Shown here: in pieces, positions 23,334 through 34,408 of the stretch | Layout: the number at the start of each line of letters is the position of its first letter | Numbering within the stretch: the first letter of the stretch is position 1 | Assembly: GCA_963971535.1 (NCBI GenBank) | Contig: OZ020592.1 | Span: 129,378,386-129,442,385, forward strand | Length of the DNA stretch: 64,000 bases | Origin: Notolepis coatsorum | Taxonomy: Eukaryota; Chordata; Actinopteri; Aulopiformes; Paralepididae | Direction of reading: 5' to 3' | Notes under the pieces: model-generated | What the model was told of the DNA's origin: nothing | Databases searched by the model: none | The model's input: the letters and a program-made list of their open reading frames with translations, nothing else | Position numbers and translations under genes: made by a program

Positions 23334-25242
23334 TACTGGGACATATGACCAGGTCATTGTAACTGATAAGTTTGCATATGTTCCCATTTTGGAAACGCTG
23401 AAGAGCATTTTTCAAAACCCAGAACTTGCAGACATGTTAAAGCCCAGGCACATGACTAAGGAAGGTGTGTATGCAGACTTGAGAGATGCCACCTATTTCA
23501 AAGAAAGTCCCCTGTTTTCAGTAGAAAAAGATTCCTTTCAAATTCAACTTTTTTATGATGACTTTGAAACTGCAAATCCATTGGGCTCTAAAAAGGGTAT
23601 ACATAAATTAGGTGGTGTATACTTTACATTAAGAAATTTCCCCCCAATCTATAATTCCTCTTTGATTAATATTCATTTGTGTGCTCTTTTCCATGCACAG
23701 GACATTAAGCGTTATGATTTCAATTTGATACTTGAGCCACTTGTCAATGATCTGAAAGTACTGGAGACAGAGGGACTTAAAATTCCCATGTTTAGACACG
23801 TGATTCGTGGTACCATAGTTCAGGTCACTGGGGATAACCTTGGCTTGCATGGTCTGTTTGGGTTTGTGGAGTCATTTGGGGCTCGGTATTGCTGTCGTTT
23901 CTGTCTTCTTGAGAAAGCTCGTTTTCAGACTGTATTCTGTGAAGATGATCCGGCTGTTGTACTAAGAACTGTTGAGATGCACGCACAACACTGTCAAACT
24001 ATACAGACAGATCCTACGCTACCTCATATATATGGCATGAAACGCAGTTGTCTGTTAAATTCACTTGAGTATTTCAACACAGCCACCAACTTCTCTGTAG
24101 ATATCATGCATGATATTTTAGAGGGGGTTGCTCAGTTTGAGGTGAAACTTATTCTCAAGTACATTCTTCAGGAGAAACTTCTAAATGCTGAACAACTGGC
24201 TGGCAGAATACATGCTTTTGACTATGGTTACAATCAGCATCATCATGATTTTTAATAATTTAGTTTTTTGCAATAGTGATTGTTTTTGTGTTTTTTTGTG
24301 TGTGGACCCCAGGAAGACTAGCTGGTTGCTATCGCACCAGCTAATGGGGATCCCTAATAAAATCAAATCAAATCAAAGCAGCGAAACCGTCCGCCAAGAG
24401 TCAAATTGTTGGATGAAAGTAAGGATTTGGGGTTGAATGCCACACAGTCTTGGTGCTTGTTGCGCAATATGCCTCTGCTATTTGGTGATTTAATACAGAC
24501 TGATGATAAGTACTGGCATCTTCTGCTTTTGCTTCTACAGATTGTTAACATTGTATTTTCACCAGTCCTGTCATATGGCATGACCATTTATCTCAAACAT
24601 GTAATCACTGATCATCATCGGCTCTTCAAGCAGTTATTTCCTAGAAGCAACCTATTGCCAAAGCATCACTTCATGATACATTACCCTCGTAATATAAGGA
24701 ACATTGACCCAATTCTGCACATGTGGTGTATGCGTTATGAAGCTAAACATAACTTCTTTAAGAGACAATTAAAAAGCTTTAAAAACATTACAAAGACATT
24801 AGCCCAAAAGCACCAAAGTTGTATGGCAATGTATCGGGAGTCCTTTACCAAAGAAAGATTAACCATAGGTCCAGGAAAGATGGTGGCACTTGTTGAGCTC
24901 AAAGAAGGTCCAGAGATTGCTTCCTTATTTGGAGATGTAACCAGTGTTTTTTCTGCCAAGTGGATAAAACATCATGGTACAGAGTACCGCTGTGACTTGA
25001 TTATCTGTACTGAGGTAGCAGTTGAGATGCCTGTGTTTTGTAAGATCAAGACTATTGCTGTGAAAGATGACAGTGTATTGCTCTGTGGAAAACTGATGGA
25101 AACCATGTGTTTTGATGACCATTACCATGCCTTTAAGGTCAGACTGCATCCAGACGGAGTTGTAAAGGTCTTGGATATACATCAGCTGTGTTACTTCAAA
25201 CCATTTGATATTCAAATTAATTATCGAACGATTTTGTGGTAA
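23334..25242 (+). pseudogene. Transposase-like gene, left-arm copy (5' truncated)
   Basis: The frame enters from the DIRS boundary (TGTYDQVIVTDKFAYVPILE) and runs through KKGIHKLGGVYFTLRNFPP, RYCCRFCLLEKARFQ, and the motif NFSVDIMHDILEGVAQFEV to FDYGYN near 24240. A 0.13-kb AT-rich repeat insertion (about 24242-24378) breaks it. It continues as RPPRVKLLDESKDLGLNATQ to LLPKHHFMIHYPRNI, MWCMRYEAKHNFFKRQLKSF and a stop at 25240-25242. I recognise this as a family of uncharacterised transposase-like proteins with a D-x-MHD-x-LEG block, common in fish and cnidarian genomes; whether it belongs to CACTA, KDZ or another superfamily is unresolved. The CxxC in RYCCRFC suggests a small zinc-binding site. 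Confidence 0.7.
24253..24378. mobile_element. Short repeat fragment with (AAATC)n tail
   Basis: GTGTGTGGACCCCAGGAAGA through GCTAATGGGGATCCCTAATAA to AAATCAAATCAAATC. Close copies are at 21340-21437 and, complementary, at 48836-48960. The tail and sequence resemble the 3' end of a fish LINE or SINE. It is present in both arms, so it predates their divergence. Confidence 0.65.
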
Positions 25243-25244
25243 CT

Positions 25245-25815
25245 TGTGATTTTTAATGTATATTGTATGTAAATGCAATTTCACACTATACAAGAGTAAA
25301 TTAAGTGTAAAATTAATACCAGTGAGGTTTATTTTCACCAATATAGTGTCCGGTTTCATTGACACTGTGCAGTGTTAATGGGTGTTATTTTCAGAGCTGT
25401 TTTTTCACTGCAAGTGAGTAAATTATCAACACAGTACTGTGTAATGTCAACACTTCAGCAGAGTTATTTGACCTCAGTGTTAACTTTTAATAACGCAATG
25501 CAGTGTTAATGAGCATTGGAATTCAACTCAATCAGAGTTAATTTGTTATCACATAAGAGTAAATTATCAACACTTCTGAGAATAATAATTACACTCTCAA
25601 GTGTTATTAAACCTATAGTGTTAAGTTTAAATAACACCATACAGTGTAAGCGAGTGTTAAATTTGTACTCTATTTAGAGTTAATTTAACTCAAACATTTT
25701 AACACAGGAGCAAGAGTCGATTTAACACTATTCGTAGTTGGAGTCATATACACTCTGGAATATTGTTAAATTCGACTCTTTAAGTGTTAATTTGACACTG
25801 CAAATTTTACTGTGC
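25245..25815. repeat. Degenerate array of AGTGTTAATTTAACTCT-type hairpin units
   Basis: Dozens of half sites such as GAGTTAATTT, AGTGTTAA, TTAACACT and AGAGTAAATTA, in alternating orientation and about 20-40 bp apart, just downstream of the transposase-like stop codon. The complement at 47395-47960 is the other arm's copy. This style of repeat is common in fish genomes and folds into many local hairpins. Its ends (TTTGCAGTGTCAAATTAACA-like) resemble MITE termini. Confidence 0.7.
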
Positions 25816-26378
25816 AGGTGTGTGGGCTTGATTGCCACCTGATTGGTGTCATGTGTGCAGTGCCTTTAGGCTTGGTTTCCTGTGTTCAGATGCTTGTTCA
25901 TTTAGTTTTTGCCCTCAGTAGTAGAGACGTGTCCCAAGTACATGTTTCAAGGGTTTTCTTTTTCTGTAGTGCTTTTGATTGCATGTTTGTTTTCAATTGC
26001 TAGGCAGTAGTGGTTAATTTGGGGTATTTCCCCATTTATTTTATCCTTGTGTTTTGTGTTTTCTATTACGGAAGCGTATTGCTGCCACACCAGAAACAGA
26101 AAAAAAGATCAGTATCACGTTATAACGTGATAACTCATTGTTTTAACATAAAACGTTCATCGTTCTGCGATACCAGTGATTAAGATTCCTTCCTTTTGCT
26201 TTTGTGTGTGTGTATGCGTGTGTGTCCTACACCCCCCCCCCCCAATCCTGACACATTTATTCCCATAAATATAATTAATTCTTGTCATGGCTTGATGGCT
26301 AGCTCTGCTGAATGGGCTAGCTGAGTCAGCATGTGACATCCGTGAAATCATCAGCTCTGATTGGTCTACTTTTGTGGG

Positions 26379-26581
<203 letters not shown>

Positions 26582-27729
26582 GCGTAAAGACAGACACAGA
26601 GATGATGTCACACACAAATTGGGGTAGTCTAATTACACCATTGCCCACACACACTCACTGCAAACCTTGCAGTACAATTGTGTATTTTATACACTGTGGG
26701 GTATCAAACACTGGCGTGTGCGATTGTGTAGTGTCTACTTACGTTTACAGAGTGTACTTCTACTTTGAGACGTGCTATATTGTGTCTTCCTCCTCTAATA
26801 AAACCTCTTGTAACTCAGTGGGTGGGAAAATGGTGTTGTTTCTAATTATTTGCGGATGAAGGGGTTTCACTTGAAACGACACAATGAAAAAGGTGTCATA
26901 GTATGATTGCCCAGGATATTATGCTGTGCTAATATATGATATCACGTTAATATCTCCATATTAATAATACCGGGAGACTTTTGAAAGCACGGGATACAGT
27001 AACGGCAGCCATATACATCACAATAACCACCTATAGCATCTGTTTTTCTGCTTCCATAGAAAGCACAGCTGAAGCACTGTGTGTTGAGCAAGGTTCAACT
27101 TCAAGAACCGCCCGTTGGCTCAGTGTAAAAAGGTTTCAAGTTGATCCAACCACCGTGCCAGAATTAACTTAAAACACAAAATATGCACGCCTACTGTTTC
27201 CATGAGCCCATTCTGATTCTAATTTGTAAGAGGAAATGAGTTTATTCAAGTGCATATTTCAAATGCTCTCTGTATAATTGCTGGTGTGTTTTGTTTGATA
27301 AATGAGGTCCAGTCGTGTGACACAACAGATTGTATTTTGTTTTCCACTGAGGCAATTCAGGAAGCGTTTGTTAAAAATTGATACATTTGTGAGACAAACT
27401 TGCCGTATCCAACCTATTGAGAAATAACTGAAACTATATGTCATCTGTTGCTTTGTGACGTGAATTTTAGTCTAGAAATGTTCTATTGGCTGAATTGAAC
27501 GTGATTTCACCCCAAGTGTCTCCGACCTCGAAGCGGCCAGTTATTTTTAGGCACGAGGGTTGAGGTTCTGAAAGCAGAGGTAATAGTGGTGAGATGTTCG
27601 CTGGTGACTTTGCCGTCTGATGGCTGTCTAAATGTTTGTTGCTTGGGGATCCTCCTTCTAATGGGGAAATATTGGATTCTGTCGCTGGAGACCAAATTAT
27701 ATTTGCTATGAATTTCTGAGTTTATTTTG

Positions 27730-27815
27730 CGTGTGTGTGCATGTGTGTGTGCGCGTGTTTGTGTGTGTGTGTGTGTGTGTGTGTGCATGCAAAGCTGTGT
27801 GTGTGCTGTACAGCC
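27730..27815 (+). pseudogene. Upstream intron of decayed exon A copy
   Basis: TG-rich tract and GTGTGCTGTACAG acceptor remnant equivalent to that of exon A. The 26 bases that would begin the exon (CTGGCGACG to CCATGG) are missing, so the acceptor AG directly abuts CCTTAACGG. Confidence 0.7.
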
Positions 27816-27880
27816 TTAACGGAACACTGACAGACAGGACGCTGGAGAATAATATGAGAGGAATGGTGCTACGAGTCGTC

Positions 27881-27881
<1 letters not shown>
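27815..27881 (+). pseudogene. Decayed duplicate of delta-receptor exon A, left arm
   Basis: The sequence reads [20 protein letters not shown] then VVTV, closely matching exon A at 16999-17071, with K-to-T and V-to-M changes. The first 26 bp are deleted (frameshifting relative to the acceptor). The 3' end (TTCTGGTGAGTA) is replaced by a (TG)n tract, so the donor is lost. About 0.7 kb of upstream intron is duplicated with it. It cannot act as a normal exon. Confidence 0.85.
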
Positions 27882-27935
<54 letters not shown>

Positions 27936-28080
27936 GTGTGTGTGTGTGTGTGTGCATGTGTGTGCGTGTATGTGTGTGTGTGTGTGTGTGTGCGTGTGTG
28001 TGTGTAGGTGTGTGTGTGTGTGTGTGTGTGCGTGTGTGTGCGTGCGTGCATGTGTGTGTGTGTGTACGTGCGTGTGTGCT
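27882..28080. repeat. (TG)n compound tract, left arm
   Basis: TG repeats with GCGTG, CATG and ACGTGCG variants. The complement at 45080-45272 is the other arm's copy. Confidence 0.95.
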
Positions 28081-28229
28081 GCTTGTTTGTGAGAGAGAAA
28101 GGATGCAAATGCAACGAGTTGTGTGTATTGAGATTTCGTTTGAAAGAAAATGACTGAATTACATTTAGCATGCTAGTCAAATTACAACATCTAAACACAC
28201 GCACACGTACGTACGCACGCACACACAAA

Positions 28230-28269
<40 letters not shown>

Positions 28270-28500
28270 GACAGACGGATGGCCACTTATTTATATGCAA
28301 TGCATGCAAAAGCGTATATCCTCATTTGCATCATGCTCTCTCCATGAAATTGCACAAAAAAAAAAAAAAAATTATTACATTGAAGACTGAAATCTGCTAA
28401 TTTCACGGTCTGGTAGAAAAACAAAACACCAAAACTGGCCGAAATTGTCACTTAGTTTGCATAAGAGCAATAGGACTGCAGACCCTGAACTAGGTCCTCC
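28081..28500. other. Unassigned arm sequence
   Basis: Contains a (CA)n tract at 28225-28267 and an A16 run at about 28357-28372. The right arm has a longer (TG)n and a CGTACGTACGTGCG variant at the equivalent place. No gene was recognised. Confidence 0.5.
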
Positions 28501-28795
<295 letters not shown>

Positions 28796-29110
28796 GTCCT
28801 GTATAGCTCCCATGATTAAAGAAAAACATATATAGTTTTGTCAAACAATACCTTTTTACAAAACATACATATTTTCTGGGCAATCGTAGCTGGGAGATAT
28901 TGTATTTATTCCAGTCGGGTAGAGAGTGTAGACCAAAAAGAGATGTATTGTAACCACACCACACCATAAATATGTAATAGTGTAAAGTGATGGGCACCAT
29001 GTCTCTGTCGAGAACTGTCTAAAGAGAAAACAGCAAGGTGTCATGGGTAATGAGCCTTAAAATGCTGTGCTGACCACCAACTGCTTAAAATGCTGTTGCC
29101 CAATTTTCCT
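28796..29110. other. Unassigned arm sequence next to (TC)n
   Basis: AT-rich unique-looking sequence, mirrored at 43980-44296. It has no recognisable exon or element. It reaches the (TC)n tract where the right-arm contig begins. Confidence 0.5.
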
Positions 29111-29397
<287 letters not shown>

Positions 29398-32300
29398 CTC
29401 AATTCAATTCAATTCAATTCAATTGGGCTTTATTGACATGGGAAACATACGTTTACATTGCCAAAGCCAAACAAAACAAAACAATCAAACAGAGAAAACA
29501 AAATAAATCAGTACATTACAGACGGAATTTCTAGTACAGTCTTTATGGTGGTTGCATTCCGCTGGATGTCCTTTTCTTGTCACAACAGCTCACAAATCTT
29601 GCTGCTGTGTTTGCACATTCTTGTATTTCTCCCAGTAGGTATGGGAGTTTTGAGTTATTGTCCATGTTTTCAAAGTCTCTTTGGGTGTTTGCAATTTGTG
29701 GGAAGTATATGTCTCTGATGTCTTGGTATAGTGGGCAATTTGTTAAGAAGTGGAGCTCGGTTTCCACCTCATCTTGTGTGCAGTGGGTGCATAGTCTGTC
29801 TTCTCTTGGGAGCCAGGTCTGCCTATGGCGGCCTTTCTCAATGGCTAGGCTGTGCTCGCTGAGTCTGTACCTAGTCAAGGATCTTCTTAGTTTTGGGTCA
29901 GTCACGGTGCTCAGGTATTCTGCCATTGTGTACTCTCTGTTTAGGGCCAAATAGCATTTCAATTTGCTCTGGTTTTGGGTTGTTTCTTTCCAATGTGTCA
30001 GATAGTTTTCTTTTTGTTTTCTTATAATTTGATTTAGTCCAGTGTGGTTACTGTCTGGTGGTTCTGCTTGTGTTTGTGAGCAGAGTCCCAGAACCATCTG
30101 GCTGAGTGGGCATCTATCGAGGGTCTCTCTGTGGGTGAGGGCTATGTTGTGGAGTGTGTTTGGGTCGCTTTCTTTTAGGTGGTTGTGGAATTTGGATGCT
30201 CTTTTTTGAATTTTTATGATTAGTGGGTATCTTCCTAGTTCTGCTCTGCATGCATTATTTGGCGTTTTCCGTTGGGTGCGGAGAATGGATTTGCAAAATT
30301 CTGCATGCAGAGTCTCAATTGGGTGTTTGTCCCATTTGGTGAAGTCTTGGTTTGCAAGTGGGCCCCAGACTTCACAACCATATAGGGAAATCGGTTCTAT
30401 GACGGAGTCTAATATTTTGAGCCAGATTTTGACTGGAATGTCTAATATGATGTTCCTTTTTATGGCATAAAAAGCCCTTCTTGCTTTGTCTCTCAGGTCG
30501 TTCACAGCTTGATTGAAGTTCCCTGTAGCACTGATGTTTAGGCCGAGATATGTGTAGTTTTTTGTGTGTTCTAGGGAAATTGTGTCTAGGAGGAATTTGT
30601 GTTTTTGTTGTTGTAGGCTGGGCCTTTTTTGGAATATCATAATTTTAGTTTTGTTTAGGTTTACTGTCAGTGCCCATGTCTGGGAGAATTTGTGCAGAAG
30701 GTCAAGGTGCTGCTGTAGCCCTTCTTTTGTTGGGGACAGCAGCACCAGGTCATCTGCGAACAGTAGGCATTTGACTTCTGTGTTTGCTAGGGGGATGCCA
30801 GGTGCTGCAGTTTGTTCCAATGTTTTTGCCAGTTCATTTATGTATATGTTGAAGAGGGTTGGACTCAAACTGCACCCCTGTCTAACCCCCCGGCATTGAG
30901 GGAAGAAGTCTGTGTGTTTTCCCTCAATCCTCACAGCACATGTGTTGTTGGTGTACATTGACTTTATGAGGTCGTAGGTTTTCCCTCCAATGCCACTATC
31001 TAACAGTTTGTACAGCAGACCCTCGTGCCAAATTGAGTCAAATGCTTTTTGGAAGTCAACGAAACAGGAGTATACTTTGCTTTTATTTTTATTTATTTGG
31101 TTGTCGATTAGGGTGCTGAGGGTGAGAATGTGGTCTGTTGTACGGTGATTTGGTAAGAAGCCAATCTGTGATTTGCTCAAGGTATTGTTGTTTGTGAGGA
31201 AATGTGTGAGTCTGTGGTTAATGATCATACAGAGGATTTTTCCAAGGTTGCTGTTGACACAGATCCCACGGTAATTGTTTGGGTCATATTTGTCTCCCTT
31301 TTTGTGGAGCGGTGTTATGAGTCCTTGGTTCCAGATATTGGGGAAGATCCCGGAGCTAAGGACAATGTTAAGGAGTTTTAGTATAGCCAATTGGAATTTG
31401 GAGTCTGTGAATATGATCATTTCATTTAGGATACCATCCGCTCCGCAGGCCTTCTTGATTTTAAGTGATTTTATTTTGTCCTGTAGTTCTTGTAGTGTAA
31501 TTGGGGAGTCTAGCGGGTTCTGGTAGTCTTTTATGGTTGACTCCAGGCTTTGTAGTTTGTCTTGTATGTGTTTTTGCTGTTCATTTTTTTGTATTGGGCT
31601 AAAGAGATTGGAGAAGTGGTTTACCCATACATCTCCATTTTGGATGGGTAGCTCCTCGTGGTGTTGTTTGTTTATTTTGTTCCAGTTTTCCCAGAAGTTG
31701 TTTGCTTTTATAGATTCCTCTATATCTTGTAGCTGGTTTCTAATATGTTGGTCTCTTTTTTTTCTGACTGTGTTTTTGTATTGTTTCAGTGTTTCACTGT
31801 ATTGGAGACGTGTGTTCTGGTTGTCTGGGTCTCTGTGTTTTTGGTTTGATAGGTTCCTTAATATCTTCCTGAGATTTTTACAATCATTATCATACCATTT
31901 GTCATGCATATTTTTATTTCTATTTTTCCTCGCTTTCCTATTTGAGGCCTTTAGGTTGGATAAGGAAGCTGTAAGGTCAAATATGTTATTGATGTTTTCT
32001 ACCGCCCCGTTTACACTTTTGCTGTTGTGTTGGAAGTTTTTTTCTAGGAATTGGTCTAGTTTGGATTGGACTTTTTGTAGCTTGATAGCGGATTGGAATG
32101 CTTCCATACTACTTTCTTTCCATTTGTAGTGTTTTTTAATAGTGTGTAGTTTGTTTGGTTTTGGTATTTCCGGGTTGGGTGTTGATCTATTCAGGTAGAT
32201 AGTGGTTTTGCTGTGGTCTGACAGGGGTGTTTGCTGGCTGACTGTGAACGCTCTGAGAGACTCTAGGCTGAGGTCCGTGATAAAATAGTCTACTGTACTG

Positions 32301-33070
32301 TTACCCAGAGATGAGCTATATGTGTACCTACCATAAGTGTCCCCTCGGAGCCTACCGTTGACTATGTACAGTCCCAGCGAGCGACAGAGCTGTATAAGTT
32401 GTGACCCATGTTTATTTGTTGTTTGGTCATAGTTATTTCTGGGGGGGCATATTTGGGAGGGGATGTTCCCACCTCCTGGTAGGTGTTTGTCTCCCTGTGT
32501 GCTGAGAGTGTCAGATTCTCGTCCTGTCCTGGCATTGAGGTCCCCACAGACTATAATGTGCCCGTAAGCCTGGAACTGGTTGATTTCGTCTTGTAGGATT
32601 AGGAACATGTCTTCCTTGTAGTATGGGGATTCAATTGGGGGGATGTAGGTGGCACACAGGTAGATATCTTTCTCGGTTGATGTAAGTTCCTTATTTATTT
32701 TTAACCAGATGAAAAAAACTCCGGTTTTGATTAGCTTTATGGAGTGGGTTAGTTCAGATTTGTACCATATTAGCATGCCTCCAGAGTCTCTCCCCTGTTT
32801 GACCCCTGTTAGCTTGGTGGATGGTACCAGTAGCTCTCTGTAGTTTGCAGGACAGCCAGTAGGACTGTTTCCTCTGTGCCATGTCTCTTGTAGGACCATG
32901 ATGTCTGTGTTTGACATTTCTGTGGTAAAGTCTGGGTTTCTGCTCTTTGTTCCAAGGGCAGTTGACCTCAGACCTTGTATATTCCAGCTTGAGATGGTAA
33001 AAGATTTGTATTCCATTATTACAGTGTTATAATCCAGTGGTTTTGTCCTGGACCACGAATGAGAAGATCT
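29398..33070 (-). mobile_element. I/Nimb-like LINE
   Basis: A minus-strand non-LTR retrotransposon with an intact ORF2 (29543-33016). It has a short 3' untranslated region whose plus-strand form is GGGCTTTATTGACATGGGAA then CATTGCCAAAGCCAAAC, and a (GAATT)n tail (29398-29421). No ORF1 is present and the 5' end fades out near 33070, so it is 5'-truncated. It lies about 180 bp from the donor side of exon B. Confidence 0.8.
29543..33016 (-). CDS. LINE ORF2: endonuclease, reverse transcriptase, zinc knuckle
   Basis: An uninterrupted 1157-codon ORF. An apurinic-like endonuclease occupies about residues 5-280, with SSWNIQGL, VLQETW, VCGDLNARTG and PLSDHSKTTIYL. The reverse transcriptase, about 510-800, has PNNYRGICVNSNLGKILC, FVDFQKAFDSIWHEGL, GVRQGCSLSPTLFNIYINEL and the catalytic LLFADDLVLLS. 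A C-terminal CCHC-type segment reads CTHCTQDEVETELHFLTNC. The protein would nick target DNA and prime reverse transcription there. The open frame suggests a young insertion. The (GAATT)n tail and 3' end suggest the I/Nimb group; clade confidence is moderate. Confidence 0.9.
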   Translation of the reverse strand: MEYKSFTISSWNIQGLRSTALGTKSRNPDFTTEMSNTDIMVLQETWHRGNSPTGCPANYRELLVPSTKLTGVKQGRDSGGMLIWYKSELTHSIKLIKTGVFFIWLKINKELTSTEKDIYLCATYIPPIESPYYKEDMFLILQDEINQFQAYGHIIVCGDLNARTGRESDTLSTQGDKHLPGGGNIPSQICPPRNNYDQTTNKHGSQLIQLCRSLGLYIVNGRLRGDTYGRYTYSSSLGNSTVDYFITDLSLESLRAFTVSQQTPLSDHSKTTIYLNRSTPNPEIPKPNKLHTIKKHYKWKESSMEAFQSAIKLQKVQSKLDQFLEKNFQHNSKSVNGAVENINNIFDLTASLSNLKASNRKARKNRNKNMHDKWYDNDCKNLRKILRNLSNQKHRDPDNQNTRLQYSETLKQYKNTVRKKRDQHIRNQLQDIEESIKANNFWENWNKINKQHHEELPIQNGDVWVNHFSNLFSPIQKNEQQKHIQDKLQSLESTIKDYQNPLDSPITLQELQDKIKSLKIKKACGADGILNEMIIFTDSKFQLAILKLLNIVLSSGIFPNIWNQGLITPLHKKGDKYDPNNYRGICVNSNLGKILCMIINHRLTHFLTNNNTLSKSQIGFLPNHRTTDHILTLSTLIDNQINKNKSKVYSCFVDFQKAFDSIWHEGLLYKLLDSGIGGKTYDLIKSMYTNNTCAVRIEGKHTDFFPQCRGVRQGCSLSPTLFNIYINELAKTLEQTAAPGIPLANTEVKCLLFADDLVLLSPTKEGLQQHLDLLHKFSQTWALTVNLNKTKIMIFQKRPSLQQQKHKFLLDTISLEHTKNYTYLGLNISATGNFNQAVNDLRDKARRAFYAIKRNIILDIPVKIWLKILDSVIEPISLYGCEVWGPLANQDFTKWDKHPIETLHAEFCKSILRTQRKTPNNACRAELGRYPLIIKIQKRASKFHNHLKESDPNTLHNIALTHRETLDRCPLSQMVLGLCSQTQAEPPDSNHTGLNQIIRKQKENYLTHWKETTQNQSKLKCYLALNREYTMAEYLSTVTDPKLRRSLTRYRLSEHSLAIEKGRHRQTWLPREDRLCTHCTQDEVETELHFLTNCPLYQDIRDIYFPQIANTQRDFENMDNNSKLPYLLGEIQECANTAARFVSCCDKKRTSSGMQPP

Positions 33071-33098
33071 TGCTGATCATCTGATGCACGGTCAGCTC

Positions 33099-33235
<137 letters not shown>

Positions 33236-33247
33236 ATATCTGCTTAC

Positions 33248-33445
33248 CTTGAACACTAGTTCTCCCATCATGCCACTCCACTGTCCGTCCGACTGTAAGC
33301 TGCCGTATTTGTGGTCGGGTGCCACGTAGATCTCATACTTGAAGCCCAGGTAGCTGGAAAGAGCGTCCAGGACGTCGATGGAGTAGCCCTGGTAGTTCTT
33401 GGGTTTTCCCAGGACGTTCTCAGACACCATCACGAACGGCTCCTC
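33248..33445 (-). CDS. grid2: Glutamate receptor delta exon B (grid2-like), reversed
   Basis: An exon of 198 bp (66 codons, phase 0 both ends) on the minus strand. The acceptor reads CCTTTCAG|GAGGAG and the donor TTCAAG|GTAAGCA. The peptide begins [20 protein letters not shown], contains [20 protein letters not shown] and [19 protein letters not shown], and ends GELVFK. It is the S1 ligand-binding segment that follows exon A and precedes exon C in delta receptors. [12 protein letters not shown] and VAPDHKYG favour GRID2. Codon phase and peptide continuity with A and C are perfect, yet it lies on the opposite strand, so it cannot be spliced to them as drawn here. Confidence 0.93.
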
Positions 33446-33479
33446 CTGAAAGGGGAGAATCAATCGAATCAAACCAGTC

Positions 33480-33670
33480 AATCAACCAATCAATCAGTCA
33501 GTCAATCAACTAATCAATCAGTCAGTCGGTCAGTCAGTCAGTCAGTCAGTCAGTCAGTCAGTCAGTCAGTCAGTCAGTCAGTCAGTCAGTCAGTCAGTCA
33601 GTCAGTCAGTCAGTCAGTCAGTCAGTCAGTCAGTCAGTCAGTCAATCAACCAATCAGTCAGTCAGTCAAT
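33480..33670. repeat. (GTCA)n microsatellite
   Basis: About 40 GTCA units flanked by GTCAATCAACCAATCA variants. On the gene's strand it is just upstream of exon B's acceptor. Confidence 0.95.
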
Positions 33671-33751
33671 CATCTCTAAATATCATTTAAAAAAAAGGAT
33701 CCAAGCAGAATCAGTTGGGGGAAGAGAGGGATGGGGGGGGGGGGTGCAACA

Positions 33752-33832
33752 GAACTACAACTTGATGGAAACTACAGAACCTATGGAAACTATAGAAACT
33801 ACAGAACATATGGAAACTATGGAAACTATAGA
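33752..33832. repeat. GAAACTACA-type satellite, left stub
   Basis: Units GAAACTACA, GAAACTATG and GAACATATG in register with the large array at 39276-40439. The two are one array split by DIRS copy 2. Confidence 0.9.
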
Positions 33833-34078
33833 AACGAAAGGTTATGTAGATAACCTAGTTATATTAGTATTGGCTGAGCGTCCCGCTCTGAGCCTTACGA
33901 GATACTCTGTGATACATATTGTATCTCCCACGAATAAAAAACACATGCACCCCACCTGTATGGGGCCCCGCCCCTAATGGTGGCCACCACCCATATAACC
34001 ATGACTCTGGTCATGAAACACCCTTCCTCGCCAAAAACCCGTCCCAGGAAAAGATCCCTCAAGAGGGAACTCAGGGCG

Positions 34079-34184
34079 CGCAGAGCGGGACGCTCAGCCA
34101 ATACTAATATAACTAGGTTATCTACATAACCTTTCGTTATATTTCGTATTTGCATCGCGTCCCGCTCTGAGCCTTACGAGATAA
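34079..34184 (-). repeat. DIRS copy 2 internal complementary region
   Basis: This is the complement of the right extension (33836-33880) joined to the complement of the left extension (39251-39275) through GTT at 34136-34138. GTT is the complement of the AAC found at both termini. The trinucleotide is therefore shared by both ends and counted once, as expected for a circular junction. Confidence 0.92.
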
Positions 34185-34408
34185 TGGGGAAGAGCGGGCG
34201 CGAGACCCGACAGATGTACCCCCTGAGGACCCGTAAGCCCACATCAAGGGGTGCGGGGAGCCCTGTCACCCCATCCTTCCTAATGAAGGGGGGGCGCAGT
34301 CAACTCCACCTGAATGCGAACAAGAGAGAGCTAGAACCCCTTGAACACACCGTACAGGCGGAACCACGTGTGACCCAACACACTGTGGCCCATACCCACA
34401 CACTCCTG

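Noticed and set aside
23599..23700. An intron in the transposase-like gene between a GGTATAC donor and a CACAG acceptor
   Set aside because: The frame stays open with family-like residues (KKGIHKLGGVYFTLRNFPP) right across it, so it is coding.
29577..32129. Plus-strand ORFs of 60-198 codons
   Set aside because: They are antisense shadows of the intact LINE ORF2 on the minus strand.
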